Below are positions 23,298-34,861 of a DNA stretch of 64,000 nucleotides, in pieces (the first letter of the stretch is position 1; each line of letters opens with the position of its first letter). The position numbers were made by a program, and so were the translations under genes. Below the pieces are notes generated by a model. It was not told the origin of the DNA. It searched no databases and saw only the letters and a list, made by a program, of their open reading frames with translations. Source of the DNA: Phanerochaete sordida (taxonomy: Eukaryota; Basidiomycota; Agaricomycetes; Polyporales; Phanerochaetaceae); assembly GCA_019973155.2 (NCBI GenBank), contig BPQB01000082.1, positions 81,820-145,819 of the forward strand, written 5' to 3'.

Positions 23298-25278
23298 CTA
23301 TCCGGCGTGTTCGACCGCAGTCGTGACAAGCTTGCCGTCCTTGATCATCGTCTTGAACATCTCCGGGATCGGAGCCTCCGAGAAGACACCCTCTTCTTCG
23401 CCCTCGACGGGCAGGTTCACGTTGATGCTGCTGCACTTGGCCGTCGTGATCTCGACGCCGAGGCAGTCCTTGGAGAGGAAGATGTGGCCCGAGTCTGTCG
23501 AGTCGAGCTGGATTGTCGGCGAAGAGCCCGTAATCTGCAGCGTGAATGATGGCGAGCTGGTAATCGCAATCGAAGAGATGACGTTCTCGACGAGAATACT
23601 GGTCTTGGTGCAGTTGACTGTACAGGGTATGGTTCAGTATATAGTCGCGAACAACGATAAACATTCACTTACACATCGTCACACCGTTGATCTTGCCCTT
23701 CACAATGACCGTAGTGTTCTTGCACCCGTACAGGTTGACCGTGTGGCTAAGATCTGTGTTCTCGACAACGAGTGACGGCTCGTTCTCGTAGTTTTCCTGG
23801 AGCACCGTCAGCGACAGGCCCAACACCACGTTAGTCTACTTACAATCAGCCACTTGTTGCCCTCCATGACGAACTTCGTAGGCTTCTTGCCCGCAAGAGC
23901 CTGCGGCTTGGTCGGCTTCAGCGGCTTCTTCGGGGCAGCCGCTGCATCGCAATCTATCAGCGCACGTCCGACACAAGGAGCCGGCGGAAACTCACCGCTT
24001 GAACCAGCGCCGACGCTCGACGGGACGGTGCCGCTTGCGCGCAGCGCAGGGTTCTTGTGCGTCATCTCGCTCTTGTCGACCTTCCTGAGACCCTTCGTGA
24101 CCTCCTCGCCGCGGTTCAGCTCTGCGAACACGGCAGAGACGCCGCCAGCCGCGGGTGCAGCTGCGGCAGGAGCGACAGGCGGCGGTGGCGGCGGGCCCGG
24201 AGGGGGAGGCGGCGGCGGGGGAGGCGCACCGCCAGCTGCGGGCGCAGACGAACCTGCGGATTGGTATTCTGCGACGGATACGCCCTGGAGGGGAGGATTA
24301 ATGCAAGCAATGCCGTGCTAATACATGGGAGACGTACCGATGGGTTCCAGGCGAGACCGGTCGTGTGATATTCCATCACGTATTTGCGAAGCTCCTCGAG
24401 CAGACCGTACCAGGCCCGCACCCACTCTACTTGCTTGGGCTCTCTGAGAAGGAAGGGTCGAGGTGAGCAGTGGGTGCACAGAGAAATAAAATACACGCAC
24501 TTGTCCTTGAACTCCTTGATGACGCGGTTTCCATAGAACTCTGACGACTCCTTCGTATCCTTAACATACGGTCCGGGCTTGGGGGTCTGGCAGAGGCTTG
24601 AGATCTCATGTCCTAGAGGGAGTCATAAGCCACTCACCACAGCGACCCAGCCAACAGCAGGCGCGCCCTCTGCGAGCATGACATGATGGTTATTCCAATC
24701 CCTGTCCTTCCTAAACTCCTCTTTCGCATGAATAACTGCTTCGATGTCCTTAGATAGCGGGATGAGCACGCCTTCAAGGGCTTTATCGTCCGGCTTCTTG
24801 CAGCGCGACGCGAGCAGGATGACCTCGCGCAGCTTGATGTACTCCTTCTCCACGAGCCCGACCTGTCCACACACATGAGTCCCCCGGGCCCAGCACGCGC
24901 AGACCCGCCACGCACCTGCGTCACGACGCTCTGGCTCGCGAAGCTCTTCGTGAGCTCGACGAACGGCCGCAGCTTGCCATCGATGACGGCCTCGTCGTAC
25001 GCGCGCACGACCTGCGGGGTCTCCGCGGGCGGCGCGCGCGCCGCGGCGTGCGGGGCCGGCGGGGGCACAGGCGTGGGCTCGGTCGATCCGAGCGATGGCG
25101 CGGCGGGCGGGGCCGCGGGCGGGAGCGGTGCGCCGAGCGCGGCGAGGTCCTCGAGGCGCGAGGTCGCGGCCTCGAGCCTGTGCACGCCGCTCAGCATCAG
25201 GCAGGCGCGGCGGGGCGCGGGGAGGGCCTACCTCTTGATGATCGTCGTGAGCGAGTGCAGGCCTGGGTTGGACGACAT
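23298..25278 (-). CDS. cap1: Adenylyl cyclase-associated protein (CAP/Srv2)
   Basis: Nine exons in transcript order: 25278-25232, 25177-24916, 24862-24638, 24586-24501, 24443-24338, 24284-23996, 23941-23844, 23796-23673, 23617-23298; 518 residues, normal for CAP. The N-terminus (MSSNPGLHSLTTIIKRLEAA) is the oligomerising, cyclase-binding coil. The helical folded domain follows, with PYVKDTKESSEFYGNRVIKE and WVRAWYGLLEELRKYVMEYH. Next is a proline tract (about residues 260-290), the WH2-like region (AELNRGEEVTKGLRKVDKSE), and the C-terminal beta-helix CARP domain (SLVVENTDLSHTVNLYGCKN; GHIFLSKDCLGVEITTAKCS). It recycles cofilin-bound ADP-actin and links Ras/cAMP signalling to actin in the cytoplasm. 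At one junction (23673/23617) the consensus donor gives Phe where Val or Asn is common; this could be a one-codon model error. Confidence 0.92.
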
Positions 25279-25700
25279 GCTGGGGCGCGGGGCTCGTTAT
25301 CTGGCGGCTGCGGGCTGCGTGGTATCTGGGTCGACTTTCGGGACGTGTGCGGCGGGCAGCGGGGGACTGGGTGGTCGCTGCGCTGGCACGGGGGGCGTGG
25401 AGGGTGGTAGTGTGTAGGAAGTAGTCAACGTCAGTGTAGCAACCCGACGCCCGACGCGTGCTGGCTGCGTGCTGCGCCGAGCCTCTGGCTCGCTGATCCG
25501 GACGTCCGACGCATGCCCTCCACGCACCGTTCCGCACGCAAAACGCATGTTTTGTCGACGAGAGAATTCACAGCAGATATTACGGAAAATATGTACGGTA
25601 CGAATTCTCAAAAGACCTAGCGGAGAGACAGACCAGCGCGAAGGTGCAAGGCAAGCAGGGAAGGCAGTTAGAGAAGGCAAATATTCGAGAGCAGCGAGCC
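25279..25700. promoter_or_regulatory. Promoter region of the CAP gene
   Basis: 422 bp between the CAP start codon and the stop codon of the next minus-strand gene. No further gene or distinct element is seen. Confidence 0.4.
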
Positions 25701-26922
25701 TCATATGACCATCCAGTCTCTGTAGTGAGTTCGTTGTGCCTGTTCTGTAGAAGACGAGGAAGACGGAGGAGGATGCTCATCGCCGTCGACAGGCTCGTCC
25801 AGACTGCTGTCATCGTCGCGCTCATTCTCCTCCTCCTCACGTCCTTCCTTGGCAGCCCTCGCCTTCGCCTTCTTTCGTGCCTTCTTTTTGCGCCTCCGCT
25901 CTCGCTCCTGCTGCTTAGCCCTGAGCATCTCCTGCTTCGAAAGCCCGGGGTTCTCCATTTGGTCCAGCTACATGACATGGAGTTCAGCGGGATGAGCACA
26001 GGTTGCGCAGGACAGTAAGCAGGTCCAACCTTATCCAGCAGAATCCTGCGAGCAATCTTTCGGTTTTGTGTCAAGGAGCGTGTCTCCTGGCAGACCACAC
26101 GGATGCCAGTGGGTTTGTGAACCAGCTGCACATTGTTCTCGGTTTTGTTGACGGACTGCCCTCCTGGGCCACTTCCTGAGGGAAGGTCGATGCGTAAGAC
26201 GTCTTGAAGGGTCCTCTCAAGTGCTGTAACACACCTCTGACAAAAGTCTCCTCTAAATCCTCTTCTCTAAGCTCAGGGATCTTCCGCTCTTTAGCCACTT
26301 TCTTGAGTTGGGAGTAAAATCGTGGGACAGACGAGGTAGATGGTGTAGACGATGGGGTATCATTTGAGTCTGATTCTGAGTCACTACAAAATCATTCAGA
26401 ACATAACCTGGTACATATTAGCGAGCCGAAGGAAGGAACAATGGCCAGGACGTACTTCACCCGTTTCCTCCGGGTAGGCTCTATCGGCTTCGCGCTTTTG
26501 ATACTGTCGTTGTCACCAAGCTCGGTGTGCTCAGTTATTCTGAGTTCTACAGGACAAGTACGTCAGCAACTTCCGAAAGACGGTGCAATGAACTGAACAT
26601 ACGCCATTTCTCTTCCGAAGCGTCCTCGACCTTGCGCGCTTGGACGATATTCCTCCTCAGCACCTCAGAAATCTCTCTTGTCAGGGCGATCTTCTCTTCC
26701 CAGATCGCCTGGTCCGCGATAGAGGCTGCTGGTAATATCTCGTTGCGCACTTTAAGTCTGAACGCTGTCCCGAGGATCGTCAGCCAGCGTACGAGCGCAC
26801 TTGAAGCGACTCTACTCACCATTCTGCACGACGACGTCGCCGGCAAAGGTGACGTTGGACGCCCTGAGAAAGTCTCTGTACGCCGCCCTGGCAGACGCAC
26901 GCAAGGCTGGGGAGATGGACAT
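25701..26922 (-). CDS. MZM1: MZM1-like LYR protein fused to a GGQ (class I release factor-like) domain
   Basis: Six exons in transcript order: 26922-26820, 26764-26603, 26546-26456, 26383-26235, 26175-26030, 25967-25701; phases close to give 305 residues. Residues 1-120 look like MZM1/LYRM7, the matrix chaperone of the Rieske protein in complex III assembly: AAYRDFLRASNVTFAGDVVV (LYR-type start), ISEVLRRNIVQARK and LRITEHTELGDNDSIK. From about residue 150 the protein becomes a release-factor-like domain with GSGPGGQSVNKTENNVQLVH, then ETRSLTQNRKIARRILLDK and a very basic/acidic tail, as in mitochondrial mtRF-R (C12orf65) rescue factors. Both halves belong in mitochondria. No in-frame ATG precedes the GGQ part, which argues for one fused product. 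The alternative is two transcripts, the first ending at a TGA if the 26384-26455 intron is retained. Confidence 0.7.
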
Positions 26923-27603
26923 GACGAGGGGCAGGGATGGGACGGGCCGTGACGCTGAGGATTCTCTGCGCGAACATTCGCCAGCCAAGCTGGCGGGCGG
27001 GCGCTCGGGGTCGTCCGCACGGCCATCAGATCCAACGCGAGATTTGCGCGTGATGGCACGCAGAACGCGTCCGCTTTAGGAAACCGTGTTCTGGCTGGCC
27101 TGCTCGACATCCACCACAAACCTCGCTGCCGTCGTCTGAAAAATTTCGGAGTTCACTGAGAACGACTGGGATCATCGAGGGCACATGCTAGCGGATGTTT
27201 GAGGACTGAAAATGGGTTTTATCAAGTCCAAAATGATGCCGAAATGTGCTCGGCAACGTTGAGGACGATGGCGAAGCACCTCGGACGACGTCCGAGGATC
27301 CTTTCTTTCTAGGGCGTATGCGTCCGCCCCATACCCAAGTCATACGTGCATTCTAAAGTGTCAGAGGAGGCGGGACTGCTCTCTACACGACCTGCCGCGC
27401 ACTCTTGTTTAACACCTCACGTGACGCGCGAATACGGTTTGTTGACTGGCTCGACGCGCCTCGGAGTTTCAACACACTCTCTTCCCTCGACCACCACCAT
27501 CCCCTTTCCCGTCCCTCACCCGGCCTAGTCCCCCTCGTCTATTCCCCTCTCGCGCTTCCGCTCACCATCCAAACACCTTCACAACCCTCCAAACACAACA
27601 GCA
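26923..27603. promoter_or_regulatory. Divergent intergenic promoter region, MZM1-GGQ gene / histone H1
   Basis: 681 bp between divergent start codons. The H1 side ends in a long CT-rich leader (27480-27600). No coding signal is recognised. Confidence 0.4.
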
Positions 27604-28950
27604 ATGGCCCGTGCAACCAAAGCGTCCGCCAAATCCGCCAAGTCTGCGCAGGGCTCTGCCGCGAAGAAGGGTGCCGCCCGTCCTGCTCCCGCCCACCCCT
27701 CATGGATCGACATGATCAAGGTAAGCGTACCTAACAGTCGTACAACACATACGTGCGCTTCAGACGGCGTCGCTCGACGTGCGGCGGCGAGGAGCGGCTG
27801 TTCTTCACGACCGCCCCAAAAGGGGCAGGGCGGAGGGCGTGGCCCGCCCCCGCGCCACCATCCCTCGTCATCGTGTCGACACATGCCCTACATTGTTTGC
27901 AGCCGCCTACAGCACGCTTTGGTCGTTACTTTGCGACATGTTGGTCATTTACTGACTGCATATTAAATTCTGCAGGAGTGCATCGCTGACCACCCTGACG
28001 AGGCCCGCTCCGGTGTCTCCCGCCCTCAGATCAAGAAGTAGGTCTTCCTCCCTCTTTGTAAAATAGACTACGGTGCTCATGAGCTATGCAGGTACGTCGA
28101 GGAGAAGTACAAGCTCGACATCGGCAATGCCCAGATCACGCAGCTGAGCAAGGCCATTACTACCGGTGCCGACAAGGGCGTCTTCTCGCTCCCGAAAGGT
28201 AAGCTCTTCCGAAGCTTCGCCACGTTGTCTCATGTCCTCATATAAATATGACAGGTCCCTCCGGACGTGTCAAGCTTGCTCCCAAGACCAAGCCCGTCGA
28301 TGTTGCCGCTAAGGAGGTGAGCGATCTTATTTTGCCGTCGTGCTCCAAAGCGACGCTTACCTAATCACTCAGAACAAGCCAGAGTCTAAGGCCGCAAAGC
28401 CTGCGTCCAAGTCTGCCTCTAAGCCCGCGACCAAGGCTGGCGCGAAGCCCGCGAAGAAGGCTACCGCTGCCAAGGCTGCTCCGAAGGCGGAGACCAAGAA
28501 GGTCGTGAAGGAGAAGGCTTCCGCGAAGGCTGTGAAGGCCGACACCAAGAAGGCTGCTGCTGCTAAGACTGCCCCCAAGAAGGCTGCTCCTGCGAAGGCT
28601 GCCTCTAAGACTGCCACTAAGGGCAAGGTCGCCCCCGCGAAGAAGGCCGCGACTACGAAGAAGACCACTACTCCCAGCAGGCGGGACACTGCTAAGAAGG
28701 TAACTGTCTAAACTGCATAGACAAATGTTCGTAGGTCATCTAACGCTTTTTATAGGCTGCCACCGGCACCTCTGCCGCCAGCAAGGCTAAGGCCTCCGCG
28801 AAGAAGACCGCCCCCGCGAAGGCACCCGCAAAGGCCAAGGCCGCCGCTAAGTCGGCTCCGAGTGCGCGGAGCGCCCGGGTTAGTACCGTCAGTCGAGTGG
28901 TTGAGCACTGCTAACCCACATTGTTCCTGCAGGCTGCCAAGCGGGCATGA
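27604..28950 (+). CDS. Histone H1
   Basis: Exons 27604-27720, 27976-28037, 28092-28198, 28255-28316, 28373-28699, 28756-28878, 28933-28950; 271 residues. A short K/A-rich head leads into the winged-helix globular domain (HPSWIDMIKECIADHPDEAR, GVSRPQIKKYVEEKYKLDIG, then ITQLSKAITTGADKGVFSLP, GPSGRVKL). A long lysine/alanine/proline tail with many KKA and AKP steps follows, ending AAKRA. Linker histone: binds nucleosome dyads and compacts chromatin. The gene is interrupted by six introns, the first of 255 nt being by far the longest. The final exon encodes only five residues and the stop. Confidence 0.92.
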
Positions 28951-29994
28951 GCGCACCCTCGTCACGATTTCTCTCCATCTATCTGTATCGTCGTCCGAAT
29001 CTTACAGCAGTCTCAACTATTCCGAATCGCGTCGCCCCCTTCTCTCGTCCCCTCGCCTGTATTCCGCGGCCGGCACGAATGACCTCCGTCTCATACACGG
29101 ACATAACATATTAGTTATGTATTCCTAGGTACCATCGACCCTCTGTCTGTCTCTGTGTAGGCGTCTGGCACAGCACTACTCCGCATACACTTGGACTATG
29201 GAGGCTGGGAGGGGAGGAGGCATGGCGCAGTATTTGCTAGTTTCTCTCTAGTCTGGGATCCGTTCTATTCTCTCTCGTATCTGTACTTGTAAATTATAAG
29301 TTTGGGGAGACCAAATGTATCTCTCGCACTCTTCCTCGCCCCACCCTGCACCGCCGCGCGGCTCGGACCCAGCAGACGCGTTGGCGTCGGCGGGTCACGC
29401 GTCTTTTCACGAGCTGCGGCGCGCGCGTCAGGTGACTCCTTCCTGTTTCGTTGAACTCGTCCTCGCTGCTCTTGCACCGCCAGATAGCGATCTGCGTGAG
29501 GCGCAGCGGGCGGCGGTGAGCATGTCAATGACAGCATGCGCATACAATTCCGCAGACCAAAGCTAGGACTGTGCTGCAACGCGGTAGCCTAGGTATACCG
29601 GTACGTATCGCTGCTTCCGCGTCCTCTCTTCGTCTCATGAGCTCATCTGCGACCAGCGGGATCACGGAGTCTAAGTCCACGGGCACCGTGTCGAACGCCA
29701 ATCGGCCATCTACCCCATCGACGATACATCCGAGGCAGCAGCAGTCGCCGTTCGGCCCGTAGCAAGGGATTGAGCGTCGACGCCTTGATCGCGTGAAACG
29801 TCGCCTGGCGGGCACATCGCACCTGTGTCATGTTGCAAGGACCGTCTCAGGCCGCAACCAGGCGACACAGATTGTAACCGTTCGCCGACGGTCAATGTAG
29901 AATACGCTCACTGGCCCTCGTATAGTCACGACGCTCGCGCAGCCAAGGTATAAGAATGCTGCGGGATTTTGAGGTCTGTATCAGCGAGCCTTCA
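28951..29994. other. Intergenic, no gene seen
   Basis: About 1 kb holding the H1 3' untranslated region and the promoter of the first IAH1-type gene. Open frames on both strands at 29265-29815 have no recognisable product. Confidence 0.5.
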
Positions 29995-30992
29995 ATGGCA
30001 GGCTACATCCAGGACACGTTTCTCATCGTAGGTGACTCCCAGGTTGAGCTGAGCGTAGGGCCCGGCGGGCTCTGCCAGCTGCTTAACGGTGCGTGTTGGC
30101 ATGGCCACTTGACACTCGGGTGTCTCCTCACCGTGCGCCTCAGAAGCATACAACCGCAAGATGGACATCACAGTCCGCGGCTTCAGCGGGTACAACAGCC
30201 GGTGGATGCTGCCCATGCTCGAGCAGGCACGCCGCTCCTCCGCTCGCCCCCCGCCGCGCCTCACGCCCCGCGCAGATCCTCGCAAAGCGCACCGCGCGCG
30301 CGCACCTCCCAACGGTCCGGCTGCTCGCGCTCTGGCTCGGCCCCAACGACGCCGCGCACCCCGGCGAGCCGCAGCACGTCCCGCGCGCCGAGTTCGCCGC
30401 GAACCTGCGCGCGGCGGTGCGCATGGTGCGTGACCCCGCCTCGGCGTGGCACGCGCCCGGCACGCGCGTGCTCCTCCTCACCCCGCCGCCGGTCCACGTC
30501 GCGCAGTGGGTTGGGTTTTTGAGTGTTGCGGGACAGCCCGCGCCGCGCGAGACGACGGATCGCGATTTTGATGGGATGAAGGCGTATGCGGAGGCGGTGA
30601 GGGAGGTCGGCATGAGGGAGGGCGTGCCGGTTGTGGATGTCTGGAGTGTGCTGTGGGAGGCGGCTGGGAGGCGGGAGGAGGGCCTGGCTGATATTTTTCT
30701 CGATGGGCTTCATATGAAGCCTGTAGGGTACAAGGTGCGGGTTGCTGTGGGTGTATGCGTGCTGTCAGCTGATATTTGGCTCGGTAGCTAGTCTACGACG
30801 CGTTCATTGCAACGATCCTCGAACATTATCCTGAAATCCACTATGATAATCTACCTATGGCTTACCCTTAGTACGTCTCACGAGTGCTCACCTTCCGAAA
30901 CTCTGCTAAAGCCATCTTGCATTAGCTGGTGCGACATCATCGGGAAGGATCACATGCAGCTCCTGCAGCATAGCTCTGCCACGACCCTGTAG
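29995..30992 (+). CDS. IAH1-type GDSL/SGNH esterase, copy 1
   Basis: Exons 29995-30088, 30144-30226, 30276-30734, 30788-30870, 30926-30992; 261 residues. SGNH blocks: Ser15 in LIVGDSQ, Gly in MDITVRGFSGYNSRWMLPML, Asn in LWLGPNDAA, and the Asp/His pair in FLDGLHMKPVGYK. It resembles yeast Iah1, which hydrolyses isoamyl acetate and related esters. No signal peptide, so probably cytoplasmic. The start was set at MAGYIQD by comparison with copies 2 and 3; an upstream in-frame ATG exists at 29956. Two oddities: block I reads GDSQVE instead of GDSLTE/Q, and the second intron starts with GC (GCACGC), not GT. It belongs to a local family with 31546-32553, 46535-47539 and the relic at 37402. Confidence 0.82.
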
Positions 30993-31545
30993 ACGAATCA
31001 GGTAGGAATACATAGCGATGTCCAAGCGATGGCGGCACTTCTCAGCGGGCCGTCAAGTTAACATCAAACCCGCTCAGAACTATTTAGAGAGGTTTTCAAG
31101 GGCGTCTTTATCGGTAAGTCTAGCGATGACATGTCGGCGGCTGACCGACATACCGCAGGGCTCCCGCGGCTACTTGCACCAGTTGCTAAGGCTCTGCTGC
31201 GCTGGTGGGGACCGCAAGCGGCTCAATAGCGCCGTCAAGACTCGACGGTCAGGGAAGATCTGAGCCTGGCTTTCTCATCCCGAACGCGCTGAGTGATACT
31301 CTCCCGCGTCTCTGGCTGCGACCTCGCTGCGAAGTGTTCGCAGCTGATGAGTAAAAGCATCGGGCGACACACGCATCCGGGCCGCACCCGTACGGCACGG
31401 ATAGTGTACACTACTGCACGCGTGCAAAGGTCCTTTTGCGGTGATCAACGTGGGAGTTCTGATGAGAGCTTGAGATAAAGCCTGGGTATATATACCCGCT
31501 CGCGTATATGCTTCTGTGGGCCGTCGACAAGCAGCGTGCTACGGA
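30993..31545. other. Intergenic between IAH1-type copies 1 and 2
   Basis: No gene recognised; a few 60-80 codon frames only. It ends with the palindromic TATA element of copy 2. Confidence 0.5.
31484..31497 (+). promoter_or_regulatory. Palindromic TATA box of IAH1-type copy 2
   Basis: A perfect palindrome GGGTATATATACCC, about 50 nt upstream of the ATG at 31546. Confidence 0.5.
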
Positions 31546-32553
31546 ATGGCTGGATACGTGCAAGATGCTATCATGCTTCTCGGCGACTCGCTCACCGAAA
31601 GGAGCGCCGCGCCGTTCGGACTCTCTCAGCTGCTTTCAGGTGACCACTTCTTGCGTCCCACTCGTGAGTGCATGGCTCATCCGGGCATTTTCAGACGCAT
31701 ACATTCGCAAACTTGATGTCGTCACCCGCGGCTTCAGCGGGTACAACACGCAGTGGATCCTGCCTGTCTTCGAAAAGGTGAGTGGCGATTTTACATCGCG
31801 CTCGCTATCTTACCCGAAGCCATAGGTGCTCGCGAAGCGCAATGAACGCCAGAACCTGGCAAAGATCCAGCTGCTGACGATCTGGCTTGGCGCGAACGAC
31901 GCCACGCTCCCCGGCGAGGCCCAGCACGTGCCTCTCGAGGCATTCAAGGAGAACCTCAGCAAGCTGATCCGGATGGTCAAGGACCCCACATCGGAGTGGT
32001 ACTCGCCAGAGACGCGTATCATCGTCCTCACGCCGCCGCCGATCAATACCGCGGGATGGGCAGAATTCCTGCGTGTCTACGGCAATCCGCCGCGCGACAC
32101 CACGGATCGCGTCTTCGACGGCCCCAAAACGTATGCGCTCGCGGCGAAGGACGTTGCGCAGCAAGAGGGCGTCGTCGTGGTCGACACTTGGACTCTGCTC
32201 TGGGAAGCTGCGGGCGAGAAGGAGGAAAACCTCATGAAGTTCCTCTGCGATGGCCTTCACTTGAGTTCGGAGGGGTACAAGGTGTGTATCTCTACTGGGA
32301 AAGTTGTGTACATATGTCTGACGATCTCGTTAGCTCGTTTATGACGCTCTCATCGAGACGATTTTGAGACATTATCCGGAAATCCATTTCGACAAGCCTT
32401 TCATGGCGTACCCTGCGTATGGAAATATCCTCGCTTTGCGCGTGCTACCCTGCTGATGGGACATTTTCTAGGTGGACCGACCTCAATGGCGCGAATTATA
32501 TGGAGAAGCTGAAGGACAGTTCGGTCCGCAAGGCAGAGACGAAGCAGAGCTAG
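31546..32553 (+). CDS. IAH1: IAH1-type GDSL/SGNH esterase, copy 2
   Basis: Exons 31546-31639, 31695-31777, 31826-32281, 32334-32416, 32472-32553; 265 residues. It carries the full SGNH set: Ser15 in IMLLGDSLTE, LDVVTRGFSGYNTQWILPVF, IWLGANDATLPGEAQHVPLE, ITLTPPP-type block III (IVLTPPPINT) and CDGLHLSSEGYK. Same intron positions and phases as copies 1 and 3, with exon sizes 94/83/456/83/82. Family role: hydrolysis of small acetate esters (Iah1). The substrate here is not known. All introns are GT-AG, unlike copy 1. Confidence 0.87.
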
Positions 32554-32995
32554 GCTGATATCAGGCGAACCGCTCGGAATCGTTAGAATTGACGTCGCTC
32601 CTGCCGGTGATTCAATCTGGTCATGGCAATATTTCCGTTACCAAATATGTTTCCGTGTGTGACGACATACAGTCGATTTAGACCTCATCTTCCAACTGGG
32701 AGAGGCAGAATCCGCACCTGCACCTATATGTCGTAAAAGCCAAACTGAAGTACTAGCGGGCGGGCATCGTCTGGTACGCCGGCGCTACTGTGACGAAACA
32801 CAGACGCCGAAGGCAAAAGTTATTTCTCAACGACCATCACCTGCTCCTTTACTCGCACAACGACGCCTCGGCGCGGAAAGCAAAGTCTACATCGTCTTGT
32901 GTAGGAAACTATTGTGTTTGAATCATTGCAACTCCAAGGACTGATCATATATTGTGAAGAAGGCATCGAGTCGACACTGGGCGGCATCAGCGACA
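32554..32995. other. Intergenic, no gene seen
   Basis: 3' flank of the second esterase and promoter of the first F-box gene. No recognisable coding signal. Confidence 0.5.
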
Positions 32996-34861
32996 ATGTC
33001 GACTACAGGAACCTATGCGCACCTAGCTCCAGAGGAGCACACAAGGATTGCGGCAGAGGTCGAGCATTACTTACTGAAAGCGGCAGGGCTACAGCGCCGC
33101 CTCAATGCCAGCTCTGCCGTGATGCGCCTCCCGGACGAGCTGCTGGCCGAGATTCTTCTGCTCTGCATTCCCGGATGGTGCGACAGACTTCCCCCTGTCT
33201 TCACTGGCTGGCGTCCCAGCGGGTGGAATATGCCGGAGCGGCGCGGGTGGATGCGGCTGGCGCACGTCTGCCACCACTGGCGCGAAGTCGCGCTGCACAC
33301 ACCCCGGCTGTGGAACCACGTCGAAGTACTCCGGCACGAATGCGTCGCCAGCTTTGTCGCAAGGTCCCGCGGTCTTCCGCTGCACCTGTTCTACGACCAG
33401 ACGCGATCACTATCTCCGTGGATTCCAAAGGAGCCTTTCGACGAACGTCCGCGATGGACGCCGGTCATACAGGCGGCACATCGCGTCCATAGTCTCTTCA
33501 TGAAACTCAGCAGCCCCAGCCAAACATACCCATCCTTCGACATAGCCCCTGGGCAGACGTTCTCAAATCTGCGCACTTTGGAGTTGGAGCACCTTGGCGA
33601 CTATACGCAAGAGCTGCCCCCCTTCATGTCCTCGGCTATGCCTTCGCTCCGTACCTTTTCAGCTTACTCGTTCCACTTCCACGTCTTATACCCTATGCTT
33701 CGCCCCACGCTCACTTCGCTCTCTCTGCGTGCACTGTATCTGCACCGTGCGAGCAACTGGGTGCCTTTGCTGGAAGCCCTCAGAATGATGACGGGACTCG
33801 AGAAGCTTGCAATCGAGCAGACATTCTTCCCTCTTCCCGAGAACTATCGAGAGCTGCCCCTTCTCTCGCACTCCGTCGTTGAACTACCCTGCCTGAAGTC
33901 TCTCTGCATTACCTCCTACGTCGTCGGCGGGGCTGCAGCGATATTTTTGCGCAATATCTGTTTTCCTGGAGACGCGATGGTCGAGATCAAGGAGTCGAGG
34001 ACGTATGCGGAACAGGCTCGCACAGAAAACGAGGGGCCCTTCGAAGAAACCTATTTCGATTGCCTTATTCCCGCGCTGGAATGGCGGCTCTCAGGCCGTG
34101 CTACCGAGGTTATTCCACCACCTCCCCCTGTCCAAACCCTCACTCTCGAGTTGAGATCTGAGGGCACCGGCCACTTCACTGGGTTTTCCTCTCTGCTGCC
34201 CTGGCACAAGAATCTGGAGATCTCCTCTGGAGATTCTCCCGACGAGGACTCGCAGCCGTCCGAGATTCCGACGAAGCAGTCCTTCTACATCGAGTGGCAC
34301 CGCGGCCTGCGAGAAATCGACTGTCTCGTTGAGTCACTGTCTCACGTCCCAGCACTCGAGCGCGTGCAGACGGTGGGGATCCTGCTCACGAATTACGACG
34401 ACAATGGCATCCGCGACGACGACGACGCGCTTCGCGATGCGCTTCCCACAGAGGTGTTCCACGCCGGCCTCGCGCACCTCCGTCAGGTGGAGACTCTGCT
34501 TCTGAACAAGCAGGCCGTGTACCCGCTGCTTACAGCGATGCTATCCGCGCCCGCATCAGGCACCACGCCGGTACTGTTCCCCGCGCTGAAGACGCTACAC
34601 ATTGCCTGCTACCCGTTGAGCCGTACCCCCGTCGAGGCGCTGGCGGATGGGTCAGAAGTCGTGGAGGAAGGCGGCTTTGACCTGGTCAAACGCGCCCTGG
34701 TCAGACGCACACAGCTTGGCTTCCCTGTGGACGCTCTCGTCCTCACAAGATGCAACATACTCACGAAGGACAGCCTGCAGGAGCTCAGGACGCTAGTCCG
34801 GGAGGTGGTTTGGGATGGCGAGGGGCAGGATGGCGAAGACAGTCAGCTGGCATCGCAGTAG
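32996..34861 (+). CDS. F-box protein, copy 1
   Basis: A single uninterrupted exon of 621 residues. A helical N-terminus (MSTTGTYAHLAPEEHTRIAA) leads into an F-box at about residues 42-105: AVMRLPDELLAEILLLCIPG, then MRLAHVCHHWREVALHTPRL. The rest is leucine-rich-repeat-like: spaced L-x-x-L segments such as FSNLRTLELEHLGDY, LTSLSLRALYLHRASNWVPL, LPALKTLHIACYP-like strands. F-box proteins connect substrates to SCF ubiquitin ligases through Skp1; the LRR-like part would choose the substrate. The start was set by alignment with the neighbour at 35231. Agaricomycetes carry large families of intronless F-box genes of this kind. Confidence 0.85.
   Translation: MSTTGTYAHLAPEEHTRIAAEVEHYLLKAAGLQRRLNASSAVMRLPDELLAEILLLCIPGWCDRLPPVFTGWRPSGWNMPERRGWMRLAHVCHHWREVALHTPRLWNHVEVLRHECVASFVARSRGLPLHLFYDQTRSLSPWIPKEPFDERPRWTPVIQAAHRVHSLFMKLSSPSQTYPSFDIAPGQTFSNLRTLELEHLGDYTQELPPFMSSAMPSLRTFSAYSFHFHVLYPMLRPTLTSLSLRALYLHRASNWVPLLEALRMMTGLEKLAIEQTFFPLPENYRELPLLSHSVVELPCLKSLCITSYVVGGAAAIFLRNICFPGDAMVEIKESRTYAEQARTENEGPFEETYFDCLIPALEWRLSGRATEVIPPPPPVQTLTLELRSEGTGHFTGFSSLLPWHKNLEISSGDSPDEDSQPSEIPTKQSFYIEWHRGLREIDCLVESLSHVPALERVQTVGILLTNYDDNGIRDDDDALRDALPTEVFHAGLAHLRQVETLLLNKQAVYPLLTAMLSAPASGTTPVLFPALKTLHIACYPLSRTPVEALADGSEVVEEGGFDLVKRALVRRTQLGFPVDALVLTRCNILTKDSLQELRTLVREVVWDGEGQDGEDSQLASQ

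Noticed and set aside
26235..26455. Separate start codon for the GGQ-domain protein (ATG near 26363, reading MIPHRLHHLPRL).
   Set aside because: It is in another frame, meets a stop before the GGQ part, and no plausible intron links it in phase.
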